Positions 21,301 through 30,000 of a DNA stretch of 64,000 bases are shown here, in pieces. Origin of the DNA: Carposina sasakii. Lineage: Eukaryota; Arthropoda; Insecta; Lepidoptera; Carposinidae. The notes beneath the pieces are model-generated. The model did not search any database and was not told where the DNA came from. It worked only from the letters and a program-made list of their open reading frames with translations. Numbering within the stretch: the stretch's first letter is position 1; every line of letters starts with the position of its first letter. The DNA lies in assembly GCA_014607495.2 (NCBI GenBank), contig CP053157.1, positions 6,262,001 through 6,326,000 on the forward strand, in the 5' to 3' direction. The position numbers were made by a program, and so were the translations under genes.

Positions 21301-23359
21301 CTATTCACTCTAGCTTTGAAGACACCTTGCCTTGTCCTGCGATCCCGGTAGGTGCAAACTATATGTTTGTCCTGGGTTCTATGTATTATATGATTGCTTA
21401 TCCCGGTAGGTGCAAACATTGATATACTAGTAGAATTGTGGTCATGCGAGGTTTTATAATACATCAGGTGCATCTCTTTCCGGCCATGTCGTAAGATTCG
21501 ACCTGGAAGACCTGTTCGTAGGAACTTGGTACACGATAAGCTAATTTGTCACTGATTATTTACATCTGTCCCCGATATGCTAAATGGGATTTCCTTTGTG
21601 ATTCTGCAGTTCTAACTACCCCATTTTGGGAACATAACCGTTTATGTATGTATGTTCAAAGCGTAAACCACGTGAAGAATTAATTGGAACCACCTATAGA
21701 AATAATTAGCCGCGTGGTGCCGGCAGAGTAGAGTTTGTACCACCCCTGCCTTGTCGTGGGTATCGTACGAGGCGATTAAGGGTTTTCGGGAGGTGGGCAG
21801 CAGCGCCTTCCGTACTGACAACATAGTCCGAAAATCACACTGCGGTCTCCAACCCGCCTGCCCAGCGTCGTGACTATGGGCAAAACACCCCTGTGGCAGT
21901 AGCCTTGTGGCGTGCCCTGGGGGAGACCTACGTCCAGCGGTGTACTGCAATAGGCTGAAGAAGAAGAAGAAGATAGAAATAATAATATTATTTATATCAC
22001 CCAGAGGTATATTGTTAGTACTACGTACGTACTATAAAGTCGTATCAACTAACCTTGACATAGAGGTAAATTTCGCTATCGGTTCGATAATATTGTTATC
22101 GGCGTTTATTACCTCATGATGTGTGTCACGATAACGAGCTTGCCTGTAAACCCGCCATAATATTCCGCATTTGTTTAACCGCTATAATTTTCCGCATTTG
22201 TTTTATTTTCCGGTAGTTATGTTACGTTTATGGTTTAAATAGTTAACAAGAAACCTATGTACAGTATTTTTTTTTTTTTTTTATTCTTTTTTTTTTTTAA
22301 TGGGGTTTTTACCCACGAGGGTATGTCAGCCCCATTGTATCACCTTATTTTATAAACAGGATAAACATACTATTATTAACCTACTGATGCAGGACTGTGA
22401 TTAGCTTGCATAACATAATAGCACAAGTAGAAATCGGCTCAGAGAGAATAGTTTGCATGATTCCTACATCGTATTTAGATTTAATGTTTTTATATGGTTT
22501 GGCTTTATGAAATTAGATTTTAGGATAATTTTTAATTATGTACCTACACAAACATGACATTTGGAGTGTTACCACTTTGGCGTATTTGTATTAAAAATAG
22601 TGACAAACAGTATGCCATTTTCCGATATTCCCTCTTACAGGCGCAGACTTCACCGCAGCTAAAGGAATCTGCGCTCTCTCGCATTCTCTCTCATCCCGAG
22701 GCCAGCCGCTAGTCCTCCTGTCTCCCAGAGAAAGTGTGGCGTCAGTCTTTACGGGAGCCGGTTCCAGTGTAGTTGTGGTGCCATCTGCCGGTGAACTGGA
22801 CAATGTTTTGCAAGGTAACACATAGATGGCGCTTATAATAACGAGTGGTTTGTTACTTTAGTCCTCTAGTCTCCCAGAGAGTGTCGCCTCAGTGTTCACC
22901 GGAGCCGGTTCCAGTGTAGTTGTGGTGCCATCTGCCCGTGAACTGAACACTGTTTTGCAATGTAAAACATAGATGGCGCTTATAAAAACTATGTCTATTA
23001 AGCTAGTCTCCCAGATAGAGTGGTAGGTCTGGTATCGTTAGTTGTGGTGCCCTCTGCCAGCGAGTAGTTTTGCGGAGTAAAACATGCATATCTCCTATAA
23101 GGAATGATGTCGATGGACATTGTGTTGTGCGATATTAATTTAGTTTTCCATTTTCTTCACAGAGCTAACCGGCCAAATTCCAATGCCAGTTCTAAACAGC
23201 AACCGAAAGAATATAACACCGCCACCTACCTACGCATCTCTGACGCAGCTAGATGATGAGGTCCCGGATATAGTATTTACAGAACCTCAGAACCAAACGC
23301 CGTTACTTACAAGCAAAGAACACTCCAAATCTCTGAGTAACATTGTCCATGACACGTGA
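3374..23359 (+). CDS. SLC26A11: SLC26-family sulfate/anion transporter (SLC26A11-like), 12 coding exons
   Basis: Exons: 3374-3583, 5750-5945, 9584-9723, 10218-10298, 14168-14334, 15430-15584, 17626-17787, 19140-19252, 19637-19810, 20826-20976, 22641-22814, 23163-23359. All eleven introns are GT-AG and phases join, giving 639 residues plus TGA, close to the family's usual length. The membrane domain covers roughly residues 40-430: [15 protein letters not shown] in exon 1, [10 protein letters not shown] and [12 protein letters not shown] in exon 2, and [20 protein letters not shown] then SAVNHASG in exon 7, all typical of SLC26 carriers. Exons 10-11 (about 467-575) form the cytoplasmic STAS domain ([27 protein letters not shown]). 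Exon 12 is a polar tail. SLC26A11 proteins move sulfate and other anions across membranes; the Drosophila relative is Esp. I chose ATG 3374 because an acceptor (TTTTTTGTCAACAG) ends at 3358, leaving 15 nt of 5' UTR and implying an upstream non-coding exon I could not place. Family assignment is strong; the substrate is inferred. Confidence 0.94.
4855..4998 (-). mobile_element. Repeat family B copy in SLC26 intron 1
   Basis: Inverted copy holding GACTCTTACGACATGCGCGG and AAGGAGATGCAGCTGATGT, preceded by a (TACA)n microsatellite at 4,848-4,880 that marks the element's GTATGTA tail. Confidence 0.65.
5082..5368 (-). mobile_element. Helitron-like element, family F (Lep1-type end)
   Basis: Starts CTAGTGGACGCCCGCAACTC and carries AAAATGTCGAAATTATCCGG, GATTAGCGTGCACAAACGCA and a distal TTTTATTATATGTTTAGATA end. 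Read on the - strand it ends ...CACTAG with a CGCGGACGGAGT-type hairpin just inside. That fits the CTRR 3' end and hairpin of Helitrons, and similar elements are known from Lepidoptera. No Rep/helicase gene is present. Confidence 0.6.
5369..5749. other. End of SLC26 intron 1: GC-rich repeat-like patch and acceptor
   Basis: 5,375-5,550 is GC-rich (GGCCAAACAGGCCGGCCCTG) in an AT-rich intron and looks like a transposon fragment of unknown family. The rest is AT-rich up to the acceptor TTATTCTTTCAG at 5,749. Confidence 0.3.
6893..7015 (-). mobile_element. tRNA-derived SINE fragment (type 2) in SLC26 intron 2
   Basis: The - strand reads CCAATGGTTAAGACGTGCGT ... GAGTTCGATCCCAGTCACGG, with tRNA-like A and B promoter boxes. 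A second copy lies at 44,724-44,815. It is not a functional tRNA: no acceptor stem closes. Confidence 0.6.
7016..8098. other. SLC26 intron 2, AT-rich stretch
   Basis: I see no exon, RNA gene or recognisable repeat here; open frames are short and unbiased. Confidence 0.4.
8099..8390 (+). repeat. Dispersed repeat shared with 51,395-51,645 (inverted)
   Basis: Both copies share GCAACTGCTAACGAACCGTTAA-like, ACGAAGCAATATGTACTCAC-like and CGTTTCCGTTTCAGCTTCGTT-like blocks, in opposite orientation. Class unknown; about 250-290 bp. Confidence 0.5.
9197..9352. mobile_element. Foldback element in SLC26 intron 2
   Basis: The left arm CGTAACTTGCAGAAGCAAAG... matches, reversed, the right arm ...GCAAGCAAGTTACGTAATTC; the arms are about 50 bp. 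A related but larger unit lies at 18,396-18,722. Confidence 0.55.
10345..10585 (+). pseudogene. LINE reverse-transcriptase C-terminal remnant in SLC26 intron 4
   Basis: A 74-codon open frame contains [20 protein letters not shown] and ends [20 protein letters not shown]. The [11 protein letters not shown]...D and A...DR-x-WR pattern is the usual end of a LINE polymerase ORF. The upstream polymerase core is absent, so this is a 5'-truncated dead copy. Confidence 0.7.
10630..10736 (+). mobile_element. Repeat family B, 3' half
   Basis: Carries CTCGCTATGCTAAACGTGAC, GTCCTGCAGTACAGGCTACC and a GTATTTATATGT end; the 5' half is missing. Confidence 0.55.
10904..11023 (+). mobile_element. MITE family D, complete copy
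   Basis: About 118 bp with inverted ends GGGGTAAGCACGAACCT-type / AGGTTCGTGCTTACCCC. The core is GCGGCGTAACGCTAGCGACT, CGCTAGCAAAATCTATGTGA, then GACGATAGTGTCACGGACTA. Almost identical to 56,388-56,507; other copies lie at 25,189-25,284 and 42,205-42,308. Confidence 0.75.
11025..11815. other. SLC26 intron 4, no recognisable feature
   Basis: AT-rich sequence without a supported exon. The reported frames overlap repeats or are unbiased. Confidence 0.4.
11816..11905 (-). mobile_element. tRNA-derived SINE fragment (type 1)
   Basis: The - strand holds a B-box-like GGTTTCGAGTCCCAGTAGATG and a TGATGAATATT tail, matching copies at 44,990-45,060, 50,550-50,640 and 58,040-58,120. Confidence 0.5.
11905..12035 (+). 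repeat. Short dispersed repeat (copy 2 of 3)
   Basis: Contains CATACACATAGTAACTAGCG and AGTGAAACGCACTGTAC. Same unit as 366-490 (inverted). Confidence 0.5.
12592..12808 (-). mobile_element. Repeat family B, near-complete inverted copy
   Basis: Contains GACTCTTACGACATGCACGG, GGAGATGCAGCTGATGTGTT and, at its other end, ACACGGCTGTGTTCCTG. Lies in SLC26 intron 4. Confidence 0.65.
13192..13503 (-). mobile_element. Helitron-like element, family F, near complete
   Basis: Begins CTAGTGGACGCCCGCGACTC and ends TTTATGTATTATATCTATAG, with the family core AAATGTCGAAATAATCCGGG. Runs directly into a family A copy at about 13,508. Confidence 0.65.
13508..13670 (+). mobile_element. Repeat family A, 3' part
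   Basis: Runs from TGTCGACAACATAGTCC to GGCTGATGATGATGATGATG; the 5' third is missing. Confidence 0.7.
13968..14060 (-). mobile_element. Repeat family B fragment
   Basis: Contains TTAGTCGACTCTTATGACAT and GCACGGAAGGAGATGC; ends about 110 bp before SLC26 exon 5. Confidence 0.55.
14489..14790. mobile_element. Foldback MITE in SLC26 intron 5
   Basis: Inverted arms of about 80-90 bp: CACCGGTATGCTGAATTTGG at the left and CCAAATTCATCATACCGGTG at the right. Both also carry the GAGATGTCTCACTTTTAAACG block. No coding capacity. Confidence 0.75.
15052..15150 (+). mobile_element. Repeat family A, 5' fragment
   Basis: Contains GTATCGTACGAGGTAATTAA and GGGTTTCCGGAAGGTGGGCA; breaks off after about 100 bp. 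Confidence 0.6.
15188..15384 (+). mobile_element. Diverged Helitron-like family F fragment
   Basis: Holds CATCCCGGAAATTTCGTCAT, TGTAGTCCACACTAGGGTAG and GCAGGCGTCCACTAT, i.e. the family end in the opposite sense to 5,082-5,368. Close to SLC26 exon 6 at 15,430. Confidence 0.45.
15617..15924. mobile_element. Foldback MITE at the start of SLC26 intron 6
   Basis: Arms of about 75 bp: ATATATGTCGAAGGCGTATT at left and AATACGCCTTCGACATATAT at right. Both also carry CAAAACGGCTAGGCATTTTG (right arm reversed). Begins 33 bp after the exon 6 donor. Confidence 0.8.
15922..16092. mobile_element. Short TIR element directly abutting the previous MITE
   Basis: GGGTGTAACAGAAGGGGTAT at the left resembles the reverse complement of ATACTCCTTTTGTTCATCCT at the right. 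About 170 bp; class unknown. Confidence 0.45.
16385..16644. mobile_element. Foldback MITE with about 50-bp arms
   Basis: TAAGCCCATAGCACATGGCG at left pairs with CGCCGTGTGCTACGGGCCTTA at right, followed inward by CG-rich ACGCGCAGATGACGCGCG / its partner. Inside SLC26 intron 6. Confidence 0.7.
16843..17520 (+). mobile_element. LINE 3' end with AATAAT tail
   Basis: GC-rich block in AT-rich intron 6, ending GACTCTGTAGTCCCGAGAAT and an (AAT)n tail. Its last 340 bp recur at 53,365-53,710. The open frames are not convincingly polymerase, so this is mostly 3' UTR of a non-LTR element. Confidence 0.6.
17824..17943 (+). mobile_element. Repeat family B, 5' half
   Basis: GGGGCTTCACTAGAATACAT through TGTCACTGATCATTAATATC; starts 37 bp after the SLC26 exon 7 donor. 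Confidence 0.65.
18396..18722. mobile_element. Foldback-type unit with internal repeats
   Basis: Repeated short blocks (AGAGCGACAGAAATGCGATG, CAGAGCGACAGCAAAGCGGC, and reversed CGCATTGCTATCGCTTTGAT) around a GC-rich centre. Related to 9,197-9,352. Confidence 0.45.
18826..19012 (+). mobile_element. Repeat family C copy
   Basis: Starts AATCACGCCTTAATCCCTTA and ends GACCCTCTTGTCCCTCTACT, with ATGGTGCCACTTCTGACCAA inside. Other copies at 36,236-36,470, 52,312-52,512 (inverted) and 54,080-54,172 (partial). About 200 bp; SINE-like. Confidence 0.6.
19826..20052 (+). mobile_element. Repeat family A, decayed copy in SLC26 intron 9
   Basis: GATTAAGGGTTTCCGGAAGG, CTCACTGCGGTCACCAAGCC and GGTGGTGACTATGGGTAAAG are clear; the ATG tail is lost. 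Starts 15 bp after the exon 9 donor. Confidence 0.6.
20990..21092. mobile_element. Foldback family E copy in SLC26 intron 10
   Basis: GGGCCGATTTTTCCAATGGT at left; CAGATAGGCTATTTGACCAT at right. Same family as 26,588-26,732, 38,236-38,961 and 45,656-45,793. Confidence 0.5.
21440..21655 (+). mobile_element. Repeat family B copy
   Basis: AATACATCAGGTGCATCTCT through CCATTTTGGGAACATAACCG and a GTATGTATG tail. Just upstream, 21,345-21,425, is a doubled ATCCCGGTAGGTGCAAAC fragment of tRNA-type SINE. Confidence 0.6.
21709..21973 (+). mobile_element. Repeat family A, full-length copy
   Basis: GCCGCGTGGTGCCGGCAGAG to CTGCAATAGGCTGAAGAAGA; the tail is GAA/AGA-rich instead of ATG. Confidence 0.75.
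22860..23100 (+). pseudogene. Two decayed tandem copies of SLC26 exon 11 (3' part) inside intron 11
   Basis: The segment from about 22,711 to 22,840 (3' part of exon 11, its donor and about 25 nt of intron) recurs at about 22,860-22,990 and again, far more eroded, at about 23,002-23,100. Copy 2 keeps GGAGCCGGTTCCAGTGTAGT and TTGTGGTGCCATCTGCC, and the post-donor string ACATAGATGGCGCTTATAA. It has an in-frame TAG near its start, a 2-nt deletion after CCCAGAG, and its donor changed from AAG|GT to AAT|GT. Copy 3 keeps TCTCCCAGA, GTTGTGGTGCC and TCTGCCAG only in patches. Both are very unlikely to be spliced. Unit length is about 140-150 bp. Confidence 0.85.
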
Positions 23360-25188
23360 TCCAAGTCTGAATTAGCTGTAAGTAGAATGTATTGTAGATA
23401 GTCAATTTGTAGTTCCAGTGCAGTTAGTAGTTCTTGATCGGTCCGTTAGATGGCGTGGCAATGATAGTGAAGTTTCGATCTTATTTTCTTAATAATTTTA
23501 GTTAATATTTTCAACTTGTTAAATTATTTTGAACAACAGTAAGCCAATTTTGTTTTCCGTTACATATCTAATGTGTGAATGCTTTACATGTCTGCCTACA
23601 TCTGACTAAAAGAGATGATTTGTATGCCGTGTGAAAATTACCTTTTTACCAGTGTGAATATGATTTCTTTGTGAAGTTTTAGTTTAGTCGTATGTTTAAG
23701 AGAAATAGATGTTTAATTTATTAAGCTCAATGAATTATTCCAGTTGAATACAAGTTTATTTTTATTTACTTATTAATCATATGACAGTGAGAGTACCAAA
23801 AGATATATTCATAGTTATTTTTATTATGTTTACTTTTACATTATTTTGCCATAGAAAGTTGGCATAGCATTATAATAATCAAATTCTTCTTAATTCTTCA
23901 AAATCAAAGTGTCTCTCTTTGCACTTTAATATTATATTTTAAAAATTCTATTATTTCTAAACAAGTGCCGTGAAGTTGTGTGAAGTTTTTGTATAATATG
24001 TGTGTACTTGAGCACTTTCGTTTAAACCTAAGTATATTTTTATAAAAGTAACAGGAAACCTTTATAATTTTATACCGTTAAATATCGGACTCTGATATTA
24101 GTGTGCCAGATTCACTTATAAAACTTGGATGAGATTCGAATTATGTTGAATGCTATGCGCAACGATTTTAGCAACCGATATTGCGATAATTTGCATAATC
24201 TGAGATTTCATGTTCAATTGATTTTCTACAAAATTTTGGGATCCAAATATCTAACATTCATTTCGATCGTATTACAATTGGTCGTTAGATCGCCCTCTAC
24301 TCAATAATTCTTATAAAATTATTTTAAAATCTGTCAAATGTTACTGAACCATGTGCGGTGCTACAGTCAAACTATGGTTGCCTATGATAGCGGTGCCGTC
24401 ATATGGCGGCGGTAGGAACGAAAAAAAAACAGCAGTCTTTACGGTGCTGACATGTGAAAGTTCCTATACGAGTATGACTGCTTTAAAAGGTATATCCTAG
24501 GAAACCGAAGCTTGACACATTACGCTGGGCAGCCACTTTAAATAAATGCACAATATACCTATGTATTGAAATTCATTATAATATTTACTACAAAGGCACT
24601 GGGTGTAATGTATGGAAATTGTAGGTACCTGTGTATTACTATTTATTAATATAGTAAGGGTAGCTATATACATATTTCGTCAGTCGCAATACAACCGTGC
24701 TATATTCTAGACCGAGTTTCATTTCTCCATATCCAGTATACCTAAGAGACCTAGATTTCTCACTGGGCATTTTAAAACAATAATGTTACCTATTAGTTTT
24801 ATAAATAGGTTTTATTTTATAGATGATACCAAAATATTTTCCTTTGTGCTTTTTTAGAAATACAACTTTTTTAAACTAATTTTAATTCTTTTACTTTACT
24901 TACCTATTCTGTTAGAGATAGCATTGGCCACCTATTTAAAAAAAAATAAGTAAAAATACGGTATTATTCAAATAATTTATTTAATATTTTACTAATATAA
25001 ATCTTAGCACCATAAAATTACGAAGTAGTAAATGCACATCTGACTGATTTCTATAACACTAAAAATAATTATATTGAGTATCATTATTATAAATGTTTAT
25101 TATGTATTTTTGTCCAGTATTATATTTTCAATTTGCTAAATATACATTTAAAACTTTTACCCTAAAAGATTAAAAAGCACAAATATAG
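23360..25188. other. SLC26 3' UTR and intergenic space to the convergent gene
   Basis: AT-rich, with no second open frame of note. Contains the candidate AATAAA at 24,541. No recognised transposon until 25,189. Confidence 0.4.
24541..24546 (+). promoter_or_regulatory. Candidate polyadenylation signal of the SLC26 gene
   Basis: This is the first AATAAA on the + strand that I noticed after the TGA at 23,357-23,359; it would give a 3' UTR of about 1.2 kb. Position and motif are the only evidence, and an earlier variant signal is possible. Confidence 0.35.
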
Positions 25189-25284
25189 GGGTAAGCACGA
25201 ACCTCTCGATAGTCCGTAACGCTAGCGTCAAACTATCAATTCCCATATATTTTGCTAGCGAGTCGTGTAAAAAGGCTCGTGCTT
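25189..25284 (-). mobile_element. MITE family D, shorter inverted copy
   Basis: GGGGTAAGCACGAACCTCTC at left, GGCTCGTGCTTACCTC at right, with TTTTGCTAGCGAGTCGTGTA inside. Confidence 0.65.
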
Positions 25285-25432
25285 ACCTCAGTTATTTAAT
25301 TTTGCTGCCTTGATAAATCATGTAAATACCTATAGTACGTTATTCTGTGTTAGCCATGATTTTAACTTGTGAGTGAACTATGTATGCATGAATATCTCTG
25401 ATGTATATCGGTAGATAGCCAACTATATTGTA

Positions 25433-25438
25433 TTTATT
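25433..25438 (-). promoter_or_regulatory. Candidate polyadenylation signal of the lysine-rich gene
   Basis: TTTATT on the + strand is AATAAA on the - strand, about 220 nt past the TAG at 25,659-25,661. The distance suits a short 3' UTR. Confidence 0.45.
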
Positions 25439-25658
25439 AAAACCATGGTTAACTTTATCTGAGTATAAGAAAGGCACTTGGTTAAAAATCGGTTCAGTCT
25501 CTAAAATGTATAAATAAATATTAACTAAATTTTCTACAAATCAGTTCTTCAAATGTTTAGCTGCTGCTATCACATTTCAAAAGAAAACTTTAGAAGACTC
25601 AAAGTAGGTAAGTACTTCTAGTTATTATTGTTAATTGCTATAGATAGATAAATTTTAT

Positions 25659-28607
25659 CTATTGCATGGGTGTCTGGAGTTGGAACATGGGCTTGGAAGC
25701 AGTCTTCAGTTTCTCGGAGACAACATGAGCTATCCTGGAGCTGCGTCGCCAGACAAGTTCTCTAGTTCTCTCATGGTTACTGTCGACGCGAACCTAAGAG
25801 GTAAGAATATATATTACGGCTATGCTGATGCGGGGCTTCACTAGAATATAATTTAGTTCTAGTAGTTCTAGCGATATCCTTCCCTGCATATCGTAAGATT
25901 CGACGAAGGAACTCAAGGGCGCTCTCTCACAAGATAAACTAGCAACTTGTCACTGACTTTTTAAACTGGCCCCGCTCTGGAAAACGAGGCTGTAGGATCT
26001 CTTTCATGATCTGGCAGTTGTAAAAACTCCATTTTGGGAATACAGCTGTGTAAATTTAAGGAACATAACTGTTTTATATGTCTAATATTGTAGGTATGTA
26101 TGATTGTTCTGTAGTCGGTTCAGTCAATGGGGAACGTCTAGTTATGTTTGTGGGCATGTACCTACCTGTTTTGGCTGCAGTACTTTAATAGAGTGTAAAG
26201 TGGCAACTCCCTGTGCATCCACTCTCAAAGTGAGCTTTCCAGTCATTTCAGCTGTAGTTGCTGTTGCTGATTTTAGCTCTTTCTTAGCTCCGCGACCAAC
26301 CTGAAAACAGAAGTTTATTTGGACCATTCCATAATAGTCTACCGTTTGCATGCATGCATGTTCCCATTTTTCACATAGACCTAAATACACGTGCTGTAAC
26401 ATAATAATAATTATACAATTCGTGAAGTGACTGTTGTGGAATTTATACCAACAGCAATGGAAGCATGGTCAGAAACGGATTGCGAATGTGAGTGGCATTA
26501 TAGTTACTACTGCAACAATAGTTGTGCGACGCATATAAAGTCTAAATATTTGGTAGTTAATAAACCTATTTCGCCATTTAATTCCACTAAGGGCCGATTT
26601 TTCCAAACGTCAGATAGCTAATCAGAGGAATAAAGTTGATGCTGTCTCTATTATGATCACGTTTTAGAGAAAGACAGCATCAACTTTATTCCTCTGATAG
26701 GCTATCTGAGGTTTGGAAAAATCAGCCCTAAAATACTTAAATTCTATAGGTATTTCCCTATAAATTCCTGCGATCTTTTCTATAAGTAGGTACATTATTA
26801 AAGAATAACCTATCCACTTGTACTGATAAATTATTTTTTTAAATAAAAAATACATACCTCTTTCTCTACTCTTAAAATCAGTGGACCAACCGCGAAATTG
26901 CTCTTAATATTTGTATGACCTGTCAGTATAGTGACTGCAACATCTCCAGTCCTTCTCAATGACGATAAACCATACAGAGTTCCTCTCGCTCTAGGCTTAC
27001 TCTTCTCACTCTTCAATTTATTTTTTGTCGCCGGTTTCTTAGTCGTAGTTGCAGGCTTAGATACAGGTTTTTTAGGCTTCGTTGCTTTGGTAGGAGCTTT
27101 AGGCTTAGTTGTAGTTGGCTTGGCTTTAGAATTGGCTACTGCATCCTTTTTAAGAGCCCTAGACTCAGCTGATACGTTCTTATCTGGCTGATCCATAACT
27201 TTGTTTAAATTCTCGTCTTTGTCTTCAATTTTGTTAATTTTTTCAACGATTTCGTTTTGAGCTAGTTTGTCCTTGTTTTCATCAGCACTGCCAGCTCTTG
27301 CTGCGTTCTTCTTTTTAGTGCTGGTTTTCCTAAACAAATAAGTCTTGTAAACATAATTAATATTGTAAGATGTGCATTACATGTAATTAACCGCACATAC
27401 AGTAAATAGATCGGTGCGTCAGACAGACCAAATTATCATAAAAACTAACTAATATTTTTTTTAAACGAAAAACCGACTTCCTCCCAAAACTCGAGCTTAC
27501 TAAAGTAAAATTTTACTAAAGGGAAAATATATATATATATTGCGTTAAGCCGTGTACGACGTTTAGAAGGCATAATATTGTCAGATTTATATGCCAGCAA
27601 ATGATTAAATAGGACACATGACAAAAGAGAGAAATGACTAGGCTTTGAAACTTTACGTCTGACAATATATAAGCAACATATAATTACACTCCTTCTTCCC
27701 GCCCTGTTCCCAATCATTTGGGGTCGGTGCAATATGTAGGTACTCTTCTTTCATTCATCCCTATCATCCGTCATCTCGTTATTCTCATGTCTACCTCTTC
27801 CTCTATAACCATCTTACTTCGGACACGGCTTAATGCAACATATAATTACACGACTTAACACAATTATCTTCATCTTCATAAGCCTATTGCAGTCCACTAC
27901 TGGACGTAGGCTTCCCCTGCCATAGGGGATTTTGTTACTAAAAAGTTCCACTATCTGTTTTTCGGCGGCTCCATCATCAGACCCTCGTTTCCTTTATATT
28001 ATGCGTAGCTGACCAAAATTCTCTATAAAAATCTAAAAACGGACTACTCGTGCCTATTATATTTGAGGATATCCCTAGATTCCTTAGAGATTCCATCATC
28101 AGATGTTATGTTTTATATGTAGGTGATCAAAACGCTCAGTAAAAGTATAAAAACAGACTACATGTGCCTACAATATTCGAGGATTGCCCTCGATTTATCC
28201 AAGATTCCATCATCAGATCCTGATGTGGTGAATATGGGACCAACCTCGAAGTATACCATGACCAACTATAAAAAAAAATGAAATCGGTTCATAAATGACG
28301 GAGTTCTGAGGTAACACACATAAAAAATAATAATAAAAAAAAACCATACAGACGAATTGATAACCTCTCTTTTTGAAGTCGGTTAAAAATAGGCTTATAT
28401 CTTACCTTTTGTGGGTCTTCGGCTTATTCTTCTTAGGTTTCGAACTCTTCTTGGTAGCATCAATAGGCTGTAGTTTTACGTTGACAGGATCATATGACTG
28501 TCTCAAGATATCGTTCATTTTCTCAAGAATGTTGTCGACAAACTTGTTGTATTTGACAATGTATGCTGCTGGAACGGGAGGCGGCTTCGTCTCGTCGTCG
28601 AAAGCAC
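25659..28607 (-). CDS. Lysine-rich protein with conserved C-terminal block; last four exons, 5' end unresolved
   Basis: Exons in transcript order: 28607-28406, 27329-26858, 26300-26166, 25793-25659, ending in TAG. All three introns are GT-AG with matching phases, giving 313 visible residues. The first exon (AFDDETKPPPVPAAYIVKYN...) enters with 2 nt, so an upstream exon in phase 1 is needed. The second exon is very rich in Lys, Thr, Ala and Pro (PTTTKPKAPTKATKPKKP), like a disordered linker. The last about 110 residues are less biased: NFAVGPLILRVEKEVGRG, KSATATTAEMTGKLTLRV, TLHSIKVLQPKQVRVDS and HERTRELVWRRSSRIAHVVS. I believe similar blocks occur in uncharacterised insect proteins but cannot name the family; no function is claimed. 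Intron 1 holds a 0.9 kb repeat; intron 3 holds a SINE. The gene converges with the SLC26 gene. Confidence 0.78.
25828..26060 (+). mobile_element. Repeat family B copy in the last intron of the lysine-rich gene
   Basis: GCTGATGCGGGGCTTCACTA through CATTTTGGGAATACAGCTGT. Opposite in sense to the host gene, about 35 bp from its last acceptor. Confidence 0.65.
26588..26732. mobile_element. Foldback family E, nearly perfect palindrome
   Basis: TAAGGGCCGATTTTTCCAAA at left pairs with TTTGGAAAAATCAGCCCTAA at right, and arms of about 60 bp include GAATAAAGTTGATGCTGTCT. About 145 bp; sits in the intron between lysine-rich exons 2 and 3 as numbered here. Confidence 0.75.
27471..28384 (-). mobile_element. 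0.9-kb repeat G, copy 1, in the first recognised intron of the lysine-rich gene
   Basis: Ends AACCGACTTC...GAAGTCGGTT (10-bp inverted ends). It holds two to three about 110-bp direct repeats around CCATCATCAGA (27,970-28,230), a family A 3' tail at 27,868-27,935, and LINE-tail-like text at 27,680-27,730. A matching 870-bp copy in the opposite orientation is at 42,787-43,656. Ends 21 bp from the donor of exon 28,406-28,607. Confidence 0.8.
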
Positions 28608-29120
28608 CTGTGAAATATTTTATCTTGTCTTATACTTATTCTCTGTAGTTGTATACGTCCCTAGTCGGAATATTTTATTATCTGTGTTGTGTTATGTATG
28701 TAGTAATATAAAAATAATTTCTTTGTAGTACCTATGGTATTTGAGATCGTTGAACTTCTTGGAGTCGTAACATACTTAACTGGTCGTCAGATAACAGAGG
28801 AATTTAAGATTCAGAATAGTTGGGTTGGGACCTAAAAATAGGTATACAAATTCATACAATTTGAGACATAAATCGAAATGTTTATTTTGACTGATATAGT
28901 AGATAGTATGAACATATTTCTCAACTTCTGAGAAATGTTTAAAAAACATTACATTTTTAGTCTTGTGGCCAAGCTTTATTATGAGTTATTTTCATTGCAT
29001 TTCGCTTAACATTGGGTATGTTAAGTTTCGATACACCCCGTATCATATTTAAAAGTTGATAACCGTGTACCTACCCACCTATGTATGTCCCCTATGGACA
29101 CCAAAACGGCTTATTTACAA

Positions 29121-29379
29121 ATAATTTAAAAAATCCAAAAACCGGACTGCTTAAAAACTGAAAAGAAAAAAAACAAGCACTTATATGTCCGGTGGGCTAG
29201 AATTCTATAATATTATTATGGAATGAATACTATTGAAGAACATAAAATATTTTCTAATGATCATACATAACACAACAACTGAACAGCCAGGATCCATTGA
29301 AATACTAGTGGCTGTCGGAGTTTAGAATTCTATAATTTTCAGTTTTTAAGCAGTCGGGTTTTTGGATTTTTTAAATTAT
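29121..29379. mobile_element. Foldback MITE
   Basis: ATAATTTAAAAAATCCAAAA, ACCGGACTGCTTAAAAACTG at left; the reverse complement at 29,338-29,379 ends TTTGGATTTTTTAAATTAT. Arms of about 42 bp. Confidence 0.7.
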
Positions 29380-30000
29380 GTTTTTTTTTTTTATACTTTT
29401 TTGTTATAAGTACCTAGCTACTAATAGGTACGCTTCAAGAAACATGCTCGGCAGCAAGAAGTTTTCGTCTTGCTACTGTCTAAAAACTTATATGTAAATA
29501 TAAACTTATATGAGGAATCGATTGACGTATGAATCATAAAAATCGGCCGAGGCGTTTGGTCTGTGTAGTGCTTCAAAGAAACATACAAACATATATAGGC
29601 TGTTAAACACAATACCACTCCTTTGCGTTGCGCAGTCGGGTAAAAATTGTAAAGTGACACAATTCCTATTCTTTTTATGTAAATTCTTACCAATAATATA
29701 TTTTTAATTAATTATAAAGGCACAGTAACCACATTGGTACAGATCTAGATTTAGACCGTCTTTATAATACTTACTCTCAAAAACTTTCATTATCTACGAT
29801 AAGTTCTATCATAACTTATAATGAATTTCATTGTTCTTCGGTCGTTATGTACGCATATTATCTTTCTTTGCGAATTATTCGAGTGTAACTGATGTATCTT
29901 TTTTATATTGATAATGACTGTCTACATACACCGTTATAATGGTTGTAGCTGTGCTTTATCGTAATAGCTTAATCTTTTATGGATCGTTTTTTTTAATAGC

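Noticed and set aside
25662..25844. 60-codon + strand frame MHGCLELEHG...
   Set aside because: Antisense of the last lysine-rich exon, whose - strand reading has splice sites and matching phases.
26931..27191. Hydrophobic 86-codon + frame resembling a membrane protein
   Set aside because: Shadow of the Lys/Thr/Ala-rich exon on the other strand; Lys codons read back as Leu/Phe.
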